NCBI RefSeq assembly: GCF_021608135.1
Contig: NZ_JAKIHL010000021.1
Location: 1-51,384 of the forward strand
Source: Microaerobacter geothermalis
GTDB lineage: Bacteria; Bacillota; Bacilli; DSM-22679
Direction of reading: 5' to 3'
DNA length: 51,384 nucleotides
Under the pieces are notes generated by a model that saw only the letters and a list, made by a program, of their open reading frames with translations, was not told the origin of the DNA and made no database searches. A program made the translations under genes and the position numbers. This document shows positions 40,490 to 48,902 of this stretch, one piece after another. The number at the start of each line of letters is the position of its first letter. Within the stretch, counting starts at the first letter, position 1.

Positions 40490-41941
40490 ATGGATACAGA
40501 AACCAAACAATTGCTAAGAAAATTGCCTGCGATACATACATTGCTGCAGCATCCTGACCTGAAGGAATGGGCAGAAAAACAGCAGTTAAATCACACTTAC
40601 CTTTCCCAAATGACAGGAACTTTCATAGAAAACTGGCGCCAGCAGATTTTGTCCGGCGACATTCATACCATCCCACCCGTTGATGATATGATAAATTCTC
40701 TAATGAACTACCTTGATTCTTTACTTTCACCTCACCTCAGAAGGGTGATCAACGGAACCGGAGTGGTTTTGCACACCAATTTGGGACGGGCGGTCTTAAG
40801 TGATGTCGCTACCAATCACGTGATACAAGCTACAAAATATTATTCCAATCTTGAGTATCGGGTAAACGAGGGAACCCGAGGGTCCAGGCATGACCATGTT
40901 GAACAGATCATCTGTCAATTGACAGGTGCGGAAGCCGCCATGGTAGTGAACAATAATGCGGCAGCCGTTTTCCTTGTTCTTCGTGAATTGGCCAAAGGAA
41001 GGGAAGTGGTCGTATCGAGAGGTCAATTGGTCGAGATTGGAGGTTCCTTCCGCATCTCGGAAATTATGTCTGAAAGCGGAGCCCTTCTGGTTGAAGTGGG
41101 AACAACAAACAAAACCCACGTCCGGGATTATACCCATGCCATCACAGAAAATACCGCTCTCCTGTTAAAAGTTCATACCAGCAACTTCAAAACCATTGGC
41201 TTTACCCATTCTGTCTCTGCCGAAGAATTGGTTTCCATTGGCAAGGAATATGGAATTCCCGTATATGAAGATTTGGGAAGCGGCGTATTATTTGACCTTC
41301 GTTCCTATGGCATCGGAGAGGAACCGACCGTAAAGGAAATCATCCAAGCAGGTGTGGACCTTGTTTCTTTTAGCGGAGACAAATTGCTGGGAGGGCCCCA
41401 GGCGGGGATTATCGCTGGAAAAAAAGAATACATCCAACGTTTGAAAAGAAATCAGCTGGCCAGAGTACTTCGGGTGGATAAAATGACCCTTGCAGGTCTG
41501 GAGGCAACGCTAAAATTATATTTGGACCCCAACAAGGCTGTTAAAGAGATACCCACATTGCGTTCCTTGTTCATGACGAGGGAAACCATTAAAGAAAAGG
41601 GCCAGAAATTCATTCACCTTGTTTCTTCCCTGGTACCTGGAACCATTGAAATGGAGGATGGATTTTCCGAAGTGGGAGGCGGAACTCTTCCTGGTGTCTC
41701 TATTCCTACTTGCCTCGTCAGTATCCATTCTCTTCCCTATCCGATTTACAGGCTGGAAAGGGAGTTAAGGCGCCAGTCCCCTCCCCTGATCGGCAGGGTC
41801 TCTGAAGAAAAGTTCCTCATTGATTTCAGAACCATCCCAGATGAGGAGATTCAATTATCAGCCCAGGTGTTTATAAAAGCCCTTGAAAGTCTTAATTCCA
41901 AAAAACTTCACCCCAGAAAGGAAGATCTCCATGTTGAATAA
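40490..41941 (+). CDS. selA: L-seryl-tRNA(Sec) selenium transferase SelA
   Basis: A 483-aa PLP enzyme of normal SelA length. It has an N-terminal helical domain that binds tRNA-Sec, the sequence GTGVVLHTNLGRAVLS, and the PLP lysine region DLVSFSGDKLLGGPQAGII. It replaces the serine hydroxyl on Ser-tRNA(Sec) with selenium from selenophosphate. Start ATG 40490 after AAAGAGG at 9 bases. Its 3' end overlaps selB by 11 bp. The tRNA gene itself (selC) is not in the window. Confidence 0.96.
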   Translation: MDTETKQLLRKLPAIHTLLQHPDLKEWAEKQQLNHTYLSQMTGTFIENWRQQILSGDIHTIPPVDDMINSLMNYLDSLLSPHLRRVINGTGVVLHTNLGRAVLSDVATNHVIQATKYYSNLEYRVNEGTRGSRHDHVEQIICQLTGAEAAMVVNNNAAAVFLVLRELAKGREVVVSRGQLVEIGGSFRISEIMSESGALLVEVGTTNKTHVRDYTHAITENTALLLKVHTSNFKTIGFTHSVSAEELVSIGKEYGIPVYEDLGSGVLFDLRSYGIGEEPTVKEIIQAGVDLVSFSGDKLLGGPQAGIIAGKKEYIQRLKRNQLARVLRVDKMTLAGLEATLKLYLDPNKAVKEIPTLRSLFMTRETIKEKGQKFIHLVSSLVPGTIEMEDGFSEVGGGTLPGVSIPTCLVSIHSLPYPIYRLERELRRQSPPLIGRVSEEKFLIDFRTIPDEEIQLSAQVFIKALESLNSKKLHPRKEDLHVE

Positions 41942-43850
41942 AACGGGCCATTATGTTTTGGGGATTGCCGGGCATATCGATCACGGAAAAACCACATTAA
42001 CCAAAGCCTTGACTGGAAAAGAAACGGACCGTTTAAAAGAAGAAAAAGAACGACAAATCTCCATTGAGCTCGGTTTTGCTTCATTTCAATTGTCAAATGG
42101 GATGGAAGTTGGGGTTATTGACGTACCCGGACATGAACGGTTCATCCGTCAAATGGTAGCAGGAGTTGCCGGGATTGATATGGTTTTATTAGTAGTTGCA
42201 GCAGATGAAGGAGTCATGCCTCAAACAAGGGAACACTTGGACATTCTTCATCTTTTAGGGGTGAAACGAGGAATCATCGTGTTAAATAAGGCAGATTTGG
42301 TTGACTCTGATTGGCTTTCCCTGGTTGAGGAGGAGATAAGAGATGAGGTTCGTGGAACTTTTTTGGAAAACTCCCCTGTCATTCCTGTAAGCGCCAAAAC
42401 GGGCGAAGGTATTCCCAATCTGGTGCATCAGGTGGAACAGACGGTATCCGCCATCCCTGCCCGTTCCACACAGGGACCTTTAAGAATGCCGATTGACAGA
42501 GCCTTTAGCTTAAGAGGATATGGAACAGTAGTGACTGGAACGATCTATGAAGGAATCGCGCAATTGGGAATGGAATACATGATTCTCCCCTCCTCCATCC
42601 CTATTCGGGTAAGGGGAATTCAGATCCATGGAAAAGGAACTGACCGTGCTTTTTCTGGTCAGAGGGCAGCGATCAATTTGGTTGGTGCAGAGGTGGATGA
42701 AATTCATAGAGGGGATGTCATTACAGAAAAGGGAATCTTCCAACCCACTCAAAGAATGGATGTATCTTTATCCATGCTTTCCCATCTCTCATTCTCCCTT
42801 AAACAAAGGTCTCTGGTTAAGGTTCACATCGGAACCTCTGAAGTATTAGGTACCATCATTTTTTTTCACGGCAATCAATTGGATCCTGGAGAGCAAACAT
42901 GGTGCCAATTGCTGCTGAAAGACCCAATTGTGGCTAAAAAGGGAGATCATTTTATCATACGACGTCCTACTCCTGCCACAACCTTGGGAGGCGGGACAAT
43001 AATTGACCCCTACGCGAAAAAACATAAATTCGGAGATAAAACCATTATTCAGCTCAAAGAAAAAGAACAGGGGGATGAATCTGCCCTTCTGTTAAATCGG
43101 TTAGAATCCGAAGGAATAACTACAGGAGAAAATCTGGTGAAAGAAAGAGGAGAAAGCTGGGATTTGTTGAAGGAAATTCTTCAGCCAATGATCTCAAATA
43201 ATTCAATCATTGTTCTGGGGACAGGGAGTCTTCAACCGTCCAGTATGTTAATCACAAAAAGCACCTGGCAAAATTGGCTGGTTAAAACCCTGCAATCGTT
43301 AAAGGAGTATCATAAAACATATCCGTTAAGGCGCGGCATCAGCAAGGCCAAATTAAAATCGGAGCTTTTCCCCAAGCTGACCCAAAAAGAATGGCAAGGG
43401 TTGTTTCAGGATTGGGAAAACAAAGGTGAGCTGTCAACGGAGGATGAATGGGTCTTCCTGCCATCCTTTCTTCCCCAACCATCTGCAGACATGGAAAAAC
43501 TCTTAACCTCTTTTGTCCAACATACCATTCAAATAGGTTATGAGATTCCCAAATGGAAAGATTGGTTGACGCAAGAAAAGATTCCAAATTCCATCCATGA
43601 GGATGTCACCCAGTATTTGCTTTGGAAAAAGGTGATTACTTCTTTTGGTGATGATCGATATTTGTCCCTGGACGTAATTGAAAATACCATTGCCCAACTA
43701 AAGAAAGAACTTGCCCAACCAAGTTTTACCGTACAAGATGTGAAGGAGATTGCGGGACTGTCCCGGAAAAATCTGATTCCGCTAATGGAATGGATGGATA
43801 AGCATGGGCTAACCGCTCGCAAAGAAAATGAGCGACGGTGGGTTGATTAA
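41931..43850 (+). CDS. selB: Selenocysteine-specific elongation factor SelB
   Basis: A 639-aa translational GTPase: G1 AGHIDHGKTT, G3 DVPGHERF, G4 NKAD, then EF-Tu-like beta domains (RMPIDRAFSLRGYGTVVTGT) and a C-terminal series of winged helices (about 380-639) that bind the SECIS hairpin, ending with DVKEIAGLSRKNLIPLMEWMDKHGLTAR. It delivers Sec-tRNA to UGA codons. The true start is ATG 41931, with AAAGGAAG 7 bases upstream, rather than the longer frame from 41883. Coupled to selA by an 11-bp overlap. Confidence 0.96.
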   Translation: MLNKTGHYVLGIAGHIDHGKTTLTKALTGKETDRLKEEKERQISIELGFASFQLSNGMEVGVIDVPGHERFIRQMVAGVAGIDMVLLVVAADEGVMPQTREHLDILHLLGVKRGIIVLNKADLVDSDWLSLVEEEIRDEVRGTFLENSPVIPVSAKTGEGIPNLVHQVEQTVSAIPARSTQGPLRMPIDRAFSLRGYGTVVTGTIYEGIAQLGMEYMILPSSIPIRVRGIQIHGKGTDRAFSGQRAAINLVGAEVDEIHRGDVITEKGIFQPTQRMDVSLSMLSHLSFSLKQRSLVKVHIGTSEVLGTIIFFHGNQLDPGEQTWCQLLLKDPIVAKKGDHFIIRRPTPATTLGGGTIIDPYAKKHKFGDKTIIQLKEKEQGDESALLLNRLESEGITTGENLVKERGESWDLLKEILQPMISNNSIIVLGTGSLQPSSMLITKSTWQNWLVKTLQSLKEYHKTYPLRRGISKAKLKSELFPKLTQKEWQGLFQDWENKGELSTEDEWVFLPSFLPQPSADMEKLLTSFVQHTIQIGYEIPKWKDWLTQEKIPNSIHEDVTQYLLWKKVITSFGDDRYLSLDVIENTIAQLKKELAQPSFTVQDVKEIAGLSRKNLIPLMEWMDKHGLTARKENERRWVD

Positions 43851-43864
43851 CCCACCGCTTTTTT
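43836..43864 (+). terminator. Terminator of selA-selB
   Basis: CGGTGGGTT pairs perfectly with AACCCACCG around GATT and is followed by seven T. It overlaps the selB stop codon. 43865-44080 after it is AT-rich with no gene seen. Confidence 0.92.
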
Positions 43865-44080
43865 TGCATTACCCATCATGCTTTCCCATTAACAGATAAA
43901 CTGAAACAATTCCTCGGGATAATCCGGATGGGAGGCCTCATTCCTTTTAAAGAGATTTTTAATTGATAGATTGTCATTTTTTTCACACTCCTGATATGTT
44001 TGATAATATATTTCTACAATCAGAATATACCGCAACGAATGCTTTTTTTAATCTTAATTTAAGGTATTTGTTATAAAAAT

Positions 44081-44114
44081 TTGATAACATAACTGGTAAT
44101 GATAATTATTATTA
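44081..44114 (+). promoter_or_regulatory. Fur box in the promoter region of the Lgt-like gene
   Basis: TGATAATTATTATTA at 44100-44114 matches the Bacillus Fur consensus TGATAATnATTATCA at all but one position. A -35-like TTGATA lies at 44081-44086, with an AT-rich -10 region inside the box. PerR is an alternative reader. Confidence 0.62.
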
Positions 44115-44188
44115 TTTCTACATGAAAACTACGATAACCTAAGGTCAATGTCCTATGAAAAGAAATTATAAGGAAGGAGTAGATTGAA

Positions 44189-44947
44189 TTGATTGGATTA
44201 AAATTATTTACAATTGCCGGAATTCCAATCTACACACATGGTGTAGGGATTGCATTAGCGGCACTTCTGGGCATGTGGTTAGCCCAACGACAAGCGAAGG
44301 CAAACGGTTACAATCCAGAAATCATTTTGGACTTTGTCGTTTATGCATTAATTGGAGGAATATTAGGTGCTCGCATATGGTATGTCATTTTTTCTTGGAA
44401 AACCTACGTAAACAATCCAATTGAAATATTTTTTATTTGGGAAGGCGGTTTAGCAATTCAAGGAGGACTTCTCGGGGGAATACTTATTGGAATTTGGTTT
44501 GCAAAAAAACGGAACATTCCTGTATGGACATTAGCCGACATCATCGCTCCCGGACTCATCCTTGGGATGGCAATTGGAAGAATAGGAGACTTTATGGCTG
44601 GGGATGATTATGGAATTGCCTCAGAAGTTTTTGGCGTAATTTATCAGCCTGATTCAATAGCTTATAAAGCAAATGGTCCTGTCCCTCTTTTTCCTACAGC
44701 CTTGTTTGAAGCAACAGCAGATTTAATCATTATGGGGATTTTACTTATGCTGAAAAAGCGAAAATTGTATGAAGGTTTTCTTTTTCTATGGATGCTCACT
44801 TTATACTCCTTTGCTCGATTTTTCTTGGAATTTTTCCGTGGAGATAGTTTACGCACGTTTTTCGATCTAAGAACCGCTCAGTTAACAGCTGTCGCAACGA
44901 TTATCATTAGTGTTATTTTCATGATAAGACGGACAAAAGAGAGGTGA
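44189..44947 (+). CDS. Divergent prolipoprotein diacylglyceryl transferase (Lgt) family protein
   Basis: 252 aa with about seven spans, in the Lgt family: IYTHGVGIALAALLGMWLA, YALIGGILGARIWYVIF, WEGGLAIQGGLLGG and the signature region GMAIGRIGDFMAGDDYG. Lgt transfers diacylglycerol to lipobox cysteines. The usual signature is GRxGNFxNxExxG; here the essential Asn is Asp and the NxE part is AGDD, and the loop His is Gln (IQGG). So it may be a specialised or non-canonical paralogue. Start TTG 44189, 5-8 bases after AAGGAAGGAG. Followed, with a coupled start, by an F5/8C-domain protein. Confidence 0.78.
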   Translation: MIGLKLFTIAGIPIYTHGVGIALAALLGMWLAQRQAKANGYNPEIILDFVVYALIGGILGARIWYVIFSWKTYVNNPIEIFFIWEGGLAIQGGLLGGILIGIWFAKKRNIPVWTLADIIAPGLILGMAIGRIGDFMAGDDYGIASEVFGVIYQPDSIAYKANGPVPLFPTALFEATADLIIMGILLMLKKRKLYEGFLFLWMLTLYSFARFFLEFFRGDSLRTFFDLRTAQLTAVATIIISVIFMIRRTKER

Positions 44948-44952
44948 TCAAA

Positions 44953-45795
44953 TTGAAAAAAAATCTGTGGATCATACTCATTGCTGCCATAGTCATAGCG
45001 AGCTATCTCGCGTCACTATCCATGTTCTCGCAGTCCAGTCTCGGACAACTTAACGTGGAAGGAATCCGATTTTCATTTAAGGATGGGAAAACAGTTGTAA
45101 ACTTTACCACGGATCAACCGGGTTTTTGTCAGGTTTTAATTGGAACAGAATCAGGAAAATATCAGCGTGTAGCTGTAGAAAGTATGCCCGAAGGTCCGCA
45201 CAGGGAACATTATAACGTGATTGACGGATTAGAACCAAATACATCCTATTTTTACCGAATTAATTTCAGCACGTCAGATGGCAGAATATCTCAAAGCAAG
45301 GAGAACCGTTTTGTGACTTCAGAAGATATAATTTCCAACATAGAAAATAAACAGGTTGAGAAGCCGAATGGAATCAACATAGCAAATATAAAAAACGGCG
45401 GAAAAATCTTAGGGGTCAGTTCCAATTACGGAAACGTATCAAATGATCAACAATGGGGGGCAAATATGGCGATTGACGGAAATCCTGCAACTGAATGGTC
45501 CTCAGCAGGGGATGGAGATGATGCTTGGATTAATATCGGATTTGATAACGAATATAAGGTGAAGGCTTTTGGCTTTTGGACTCGAACAATGGGAAGCAGT
45601 GCAGAAATTAATCGATTTCGGGTATTAGATGCCGATGGAGTGGAGCTAGGTGTTTTCTCTTTGAAAGGGGCCGAACAAATACAGTACTTTTCCTTAGATA
45701 AACCGGCAACCACGAACTCACTTCGCTTCGAAGTGCTGGATAGTACTGGAGGAAATACTGGAGCCGTAGAGATCGAAGTATATCCTGAAAAATAA
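44953..45795 (+). CDS. Exported/membrane-anchored protein with fibronectin III-like and F5/8 type C domains
   Basis: About 280 aa. An N-terminal membrane span (LWIILIAAIVIASYLASLSMF) has no lipobox cysteine. A fibronectin/PAP-N-like domain (about 25-115) contains EPNTSYFYRINFSTSDGR. A discoidin-type F5/8C domain (about 140-280) contains GANMAIDGNPATEWSSAGDGDDAWINIGFDNEYKV. Such domains bind carbohydrate or phospholipid outside the cell. Start TTG 44953 follows a near-perfect GAGGTGATC, which itself overlaps the stop of the Lgt-like gene; both are probably under the Fur box upstream. Function unknown. Confidence 0.78.
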   Translation: MKKNLWIILIAAIVIASYLASLSMFSQSSLGQLNVEGIRFSFKDGKTVVNFTTDQPGFCQVLIGTESGKYQRVAVESMPEGPHREHYNVIDGLEPNTSYFYRINFSTSDGRISQSKENRFVTSEDIISNIENKQVEKPNGINIANIKNGGKILGVSSNYGNVSNDQQWGANMAIDGNPATEWSSAGDGDDAWINIGFDNEYKVKAFGFWTRTMGSSAEINRFRVLDADGVELGVFSLKGAEQIQYFSLDKPATTNSLRFEVLDSTGGNTGAVEIEVYPEK

Positions 45796-45819
45796 AGAAA
45801 AAGCGCTATCACTCACCGT

Positions 45820-46656
45820 CTAATAGGCGGGAGAGTTCTCGCGCATGAGTTTATAAATAGAGTCTTTCATCTGCTCAGCTTTGGAACCGCTATCGATCAC
45901 AAATTGTAAACACCAATCCGTATTATTGAAGAGAGGATGATGATTGCCTTCGGGAAGAATATGAAGCTGCCAATTGGGACGCCCTTTCATTAATTTTTTT
46001 ACTCCTTCAAGCGGTGCCGTGGGATCTTTGTCTCCATGAATGCAAATGACGGGAATTCGATCAGGTAACCTGTCAGCTTCTTTTTCTAAACCCACCCGGT
46101 AAATGACTTCCCACAAAGTAGAGGTGAAAGAACGCCATGTATGTTTTACCATATCCTTCACAACTTCTTTGGGTAGACTGGTTAAAATGAATGGCAGTAT
46201 CCAACCAAATACTCTTCTGGTAAACACACAAGCTAGAGCCGCTATGGTATAGTTTGTAATAAACCACTGATTCCGCTGCCTAAAATAATGAACTGCATCC
46301 TTTTCGCTTCCGTAAAATGGGATGCTGAGCAAAATTAACTTATTCACTTGATCGGGATAACGCGCAGCATAGCCAATTGCTAGAATGGTCCCTAAAGAAT
46401 GTCCGACTAAAGTGACTTCCCCATGACACTCTATAACCGAATGTAATTCTGTCAAATGTCTTTCTAAAGTATATTTAGTCCAGGGCTTTGGAGAGTTTCC
46501 AAATCCTAATGGATCGACTAAAATAAGCTTTTGATCTGCAGACAAATGTTCAACTCTGCTTTTCCAATACCGTGTGGTTCCCCCAAGACCGGGTATAAAC
46601 ACCACTGGGGAACCATTTTTCCCCAAAACCTCGTGATACAACTTATGATTTGTCAC
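45820..46656 (-). CDS. Alpha/beta hydrolase
   Basis: About 278 aa. Oxyanion region VFIPGLGGTTRYW, nucleophile elbow VGHSLGT, acid in CIHGDKDPTAPLEGVKKL, His in LPEGNHHPLF. A standard alpha/beta hydrolase fold; substrate unknown. A central hydrophobic cap (TNYTIAALACVFTRRVFGWILPFIL) suggests a lipid-like or membrane-near substrate. The start is probably GTG 46656, five bases after GAGG; the frame extends to TTG 46677. Downstream of the rhodanese lipoprotein on the same strand, but 150 bp apart. Confidence 0.82.
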   Translation of the reverse strand: MTNHKLYHEVLGKNGSPVVFIPGLGGTTRYWKSRVEHLSADQKLILVDPLGFGNSPKPWTKYTLERHLTELHSVIECHGEVTLVGHSLGTILAIGYAARYPDQVNKLILLSIPFYGSEKDAVHYFRQRNQWFITNYTIAALACVFTRRVFGWILPFILTSLPKEVVKDMVKHTWRSFTSTLWEVIYRVGLEKEADRLPDRIPVICIHGDKDPTAPLEGVKKLMKGRPNWQLHILPEGNHHPLFNNTDWCLQFVIDSGSKAEQMKDSIYKLMRENSPAY

Positions 46657-46806
46657 TAAGCCCTCATCCTCCCTCAACTACGATTGCAGCTATCCCTATA
46701 CAAATACGGAATATTTTAAATCTCCGGCTCAAATCAGTAACCATCACACTGCCGTTTTCAGATAATAATTCCATGATTCTTTTCCTACGTTCAACCGCTA
46801 GCATGT

Positions 46807-47214
46807 TTACCCTTCTTCCCAGGCTCTCATTCCGCCTTCCAAGTTATATACTTGCTTATACCCCTTGCTGATAAGGAATTGTCCTGACGCTTCTCCCATG
46901 GGTCCCATATGGCATACCAAGATAATTTTTTTATTCTTGTCCAATTTTTCGTATTCCTTTTCAAATTCAGCAAATGGGATCAGGATTGCCCCAGGAATAT
47001 GGTTTTCCTCGTATAGAAACGGCTCTCGTACATCCACAATGACCGTATTTTCATCCAGACCCGCATCCAATTGTGCCCTCAACTCTTCGGCCGTAATGGG
47101 TTGAACCTTCGTATTGGCAGCAGACAGATCCGTTGATTCACCTTGATTGGCACATCCGGCGAGAATGATCGCTAGAAGGACCAAAGCAAAAATCAGGAAC
47201 GTTTTTTTATTCAC
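46807..47214 (-). CDS. Rhodanese-domain lipoprotein
   Basis: 135 aa. A lipoprotein signal (MNKKTFLIFALVLLAIILAGCANQ, lipobox LAGC) precedes a single rhodanese domain with VIVDVREPFLYEENHIPGAILIPFAEFE and the active loop VCHMGPMGEASGQF. Rhodaneses carry persulfide (or selenide) on the active Cys; this one would act outside the membrane. Start GTG 47214 after GGAGGA. It follows the MerT-like selenoprotein by 42 bp in the same operon, suggesting a shared role in thiol, sulfur, selenium or metal chemistry at the cell surface. Confidence 0.88.
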   Translation of the reverse strand: MNKKTFLIFALVLLAIILAGCANQGESTDLSAANTKVQPITAEELRAQLDAGLDENTVIVDVREPFLYEENHIPGAILIPFAEFEKEYEKLDKNKKIILVCHMGPMGEASGQFLISKGYKQVYNLEGGMRAWEEG

Positions 47215-47256
47215 AATGTTTCCTCCTTCCTATGGATATGAAAATGGCACCGAAGA

Positions 47257-47571
47257 TCAAAAATATCCAAGAGAATAGAGAAAGTACCCAAAGCTGGCAA
47301 AAGTAAGTCCCGTTGATACCCATAATATGATTCTTTGCTTGCGGTGTACAAGGGACCTTCGTCTCCAGGTTACCCAATGGGCCAATCCCAAAAGAACAAA
47401 GCTTAATCCAATAAACCACCACTGATATTTTGCAAAAAAGGCTAATGTGGACAGCATCGACCCGCCCAGACCGAGCGGTATCACCAATACAGGAAGCAGT
47501 CAAGCGAGACAAGCAAAAGTGGCCGAAATCATGGTGAAAGTTTGGGTAAATTTCTCTTTCCAAGAGGCCAT
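47257..47571 (-). CDS. MerT-like three-span membrane selenoprotein (Sec at codon 24)
   Basis: ATG 47571 follows GGAGGAG. The frame reads MASWKEKFTQTFTMISATFA, then C21-L-A, in-frame TGA at 47502-47500 (Sec24), then LLPVLVIPLGLGGSMLSTLA, and ends at 47257: 104 residues. Three spans (about 12-33, 44-63, 77-97) and the motif-bearing first span match MerT-type mercuric-ion transporters, where a cysteine pair binds Hg(II); here the pair is C-x-x-U. A bacterial SECIS with loop GGTCT lies 27 nt after the UGA. selA, selB and selD are nearby. Without reading through the UGA, the first third is lost. MerT assignment is by resemblance; Sec reading is strongly supported. Confidence 0.85.
47462..47478 (-). 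promoter_or_regulatory. SECIS element of the MerT-like gene
   Basis: On the minus strand CCGCTC pairs with GGGCGG (one G-U) around GGTCT. GGUCU is the apical loop of the E. coli fdhF SECIS that SelB recognises. It begins 21 nt and the loop begins 27 nt after the UGA at 47502-47500, within the known range. Confidence 0.82.
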
Positions 47572-47617
47572 CTATTCTCCTCCTTCCCTTGTTTTATATG
47601 GACGGAACCAAAAATTC

Positions 47618-48247
47618 TTATTTATTTGGACTGATTTCCATCAATCTCATAATGTCCATCATCAAAAATTTTTGCCGAACCACCTTCATTCCCGCCTTTT
47701 CAATATTTTCAACCGTTCGTCTATTGATGTTCGCTCCATAGAAAGTGACTGGAATGGGATTTAGCCAATCCATTAGCGTGCCTAGAACTGGATTTTCACT
47801 CCTCATGTGTTCCAGCATGATCACCTGTCCATCCGGTTTGCATACCCTGCGAATTTCTTTTAATCCTTTAACTGGATCCGGAACAGAACAATAAACACAA
47901 GTAGTCACTACCGTATCAAACGTATTATCCGGAAAATTCATCTGCTGGGCATCCATCTCCAGAAGTTGAACTTTTGCTTTTATTCCCTCCCCCTTCTCCA
48001 GCTTCCGACGGGCATATTTCAGCATGTTGGGACTGAAGTCAATCCCTGTTACCTCTGTGTCAGCAGGATAAAAAGGAAGATTGGCACCGGTACCCACCCC
48101 AACCTCAAGCACCCGTCCCTTGACAAGGGAGAATACGTCTTTTCTCCATTCCTCTTTAATCATTCGATCCATCACGTCAAAAATGGGAGCAATTCTGTTA
48201 TATCTTCCTTTGATTGTCTCGGTCAGCTTTACTTCTTCATGATTCAT
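47618..48247 (-). CDS. Class I SAM-dependent methyltransferase (UbiE/PmtA-like)
   Basis: 209 aa. SAM motif I is VLEVGVGTGANLPFYP, motif II/post-I is VTGIDFSPNMLKYA, and VVTTCVYCSVPDPVKGLKEIRRV with MLEHMRSENPVLG completes the fold. Relatives methylate phospholipids or quinones, or unknown small molecules. It is the first gene of the operon with the MerT-like selenoprotein (46 bp downstream) and the rhodanese lipoprotein, so a detoxifying methylation of a chalcogen or metal is conceivable but unproven. Start ATG 48247 after AAGGAGA. Confidence 0.88.
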   Translation of the reverse strand: MNHEEVKLTETIKGRYNRIAPIFDVMDRMIKEEWRKDVFSLVKGRVLEVGVGTGANLPFYPADTEVTGIDFSPNMLKYARRKLEKGEGIKAKVQLLEMDAQQMNFPDNTFDTVVTTCVYCSVPDPVKGLKEIRRVCKPDGQVIMLEHMRSENPVLGTLMDWLNPIPVTFYGANINRRTVENIEKAGMKVVRQKFLMMDIMRLMEISPNK

Positions 48248-48338
48248 ATTCCATTCTCCTTAAATCGAAAATTATATACCCGTGCCCCTATTTTATCGTA
48301 AATTGAATAAATATTAAAGGAACACAATTATTATCCTT

Positions 48339-48902
48339 TTGCCTGACTTTCTCATAGATTATAGTGTGGAACTAGAGATTTACACGCCCGCTAGCCAAGT
48401 TATAGGAATGCATACTTTGCCGAAAGGGAGTGTTCATGTGGTTTATTCCTATCCTTTTCCGTTTCGTCAGTCTCAATCAGTCTCCATTATTTCCCATATG
48501 CACCAGGGAGATATTTACACAGAACTGCTATGCTCCTATTGGACTCAGATTTTAGTTGTTGCTTCATTTCAGTCTCCGTATATTTCAACCTTTGAGTCAG
48601 CCTTATTCCATTTCACTTACGCAAGAACAGGGGCGAGGGGATCCCTTCAGAGATATATTCAAGGGAATCAATCCAGAGCCATTAAACTTACCCTGATTCA
48701 CTGCTTAGTCATGTCACAAAGATACCTGACGGTTTTAAAAGAGACCCTCCCTAAGGTGCAAACAGAAGCTTCATCTCCATTTTCTAATCCACTTAAAAAA
48801 ATAGAGCTTCTTTTGAATCAGATTGAACCTCACCTTCAACAAACCATTTCCTTAGCAAAAAACATGCTGGGAGAAGACGAATGGGAGCATTCAATACCCT
48901 GA
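48339..48902 (+). CDS. Unrecognised protein, up to 187 aa
   Basis: I do not recognise this protein. The start is unclear: TTG 48339 or the GTG at 48366 are possible; neither has a good ribosome site. The N-terminal half looks beta-rich (YTPASQVIGMHTLPKGSVHVVYSYPFP), the C-terminal half helical (IKLTLIHCLVMSQRYLTVLKETLP, LLNQIEPHLQQTISLAKNML). No signal peptide. It is divergent from the methyltransferase operon and its end overlaps the convergent yqgQ-like gene by 12 bp. Confidence 0.5.
   Translation: MPDFLIDYSVELEIYTPASQVIGMHTLPKGSVHVVYSYPFPFRQSQSVSIISHMHQGDIYTELLCSYWTQILVVASFQSPYISTFESALFHFTYARTGARGSLQRYIQGNQSRAIKLTLIHCLVMSQRYLTVLKETLPKVQTEASSPFSNPLKKIELLLNQIEPHLQQTISLAKNMLGEDEWEHSIP

Noticed and set aside
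41180-41200. A CTTCAAAACC string resembling the anticodon region of tRNA-Sec
   Set aside because: It lies inside selA coding sequence and the flanks do not fold into an acceptor or D stem. I found no selC gene in the window.
41883-41930. N-terminal extension of SelB
   Set aside because: These codons overlap the selA end and have no ribosome site; homology begins at MLNKTGHYVLGIAGH with a good site ahead of ATG 41931.
47207-47563. A 118-codon frame overlapping the MerT-like gene
   Set aside because: It has no suitable ribosome site, its product is not membrane-like, and it shadows the Sec-containing frame, which is supported by SECIS and homology.
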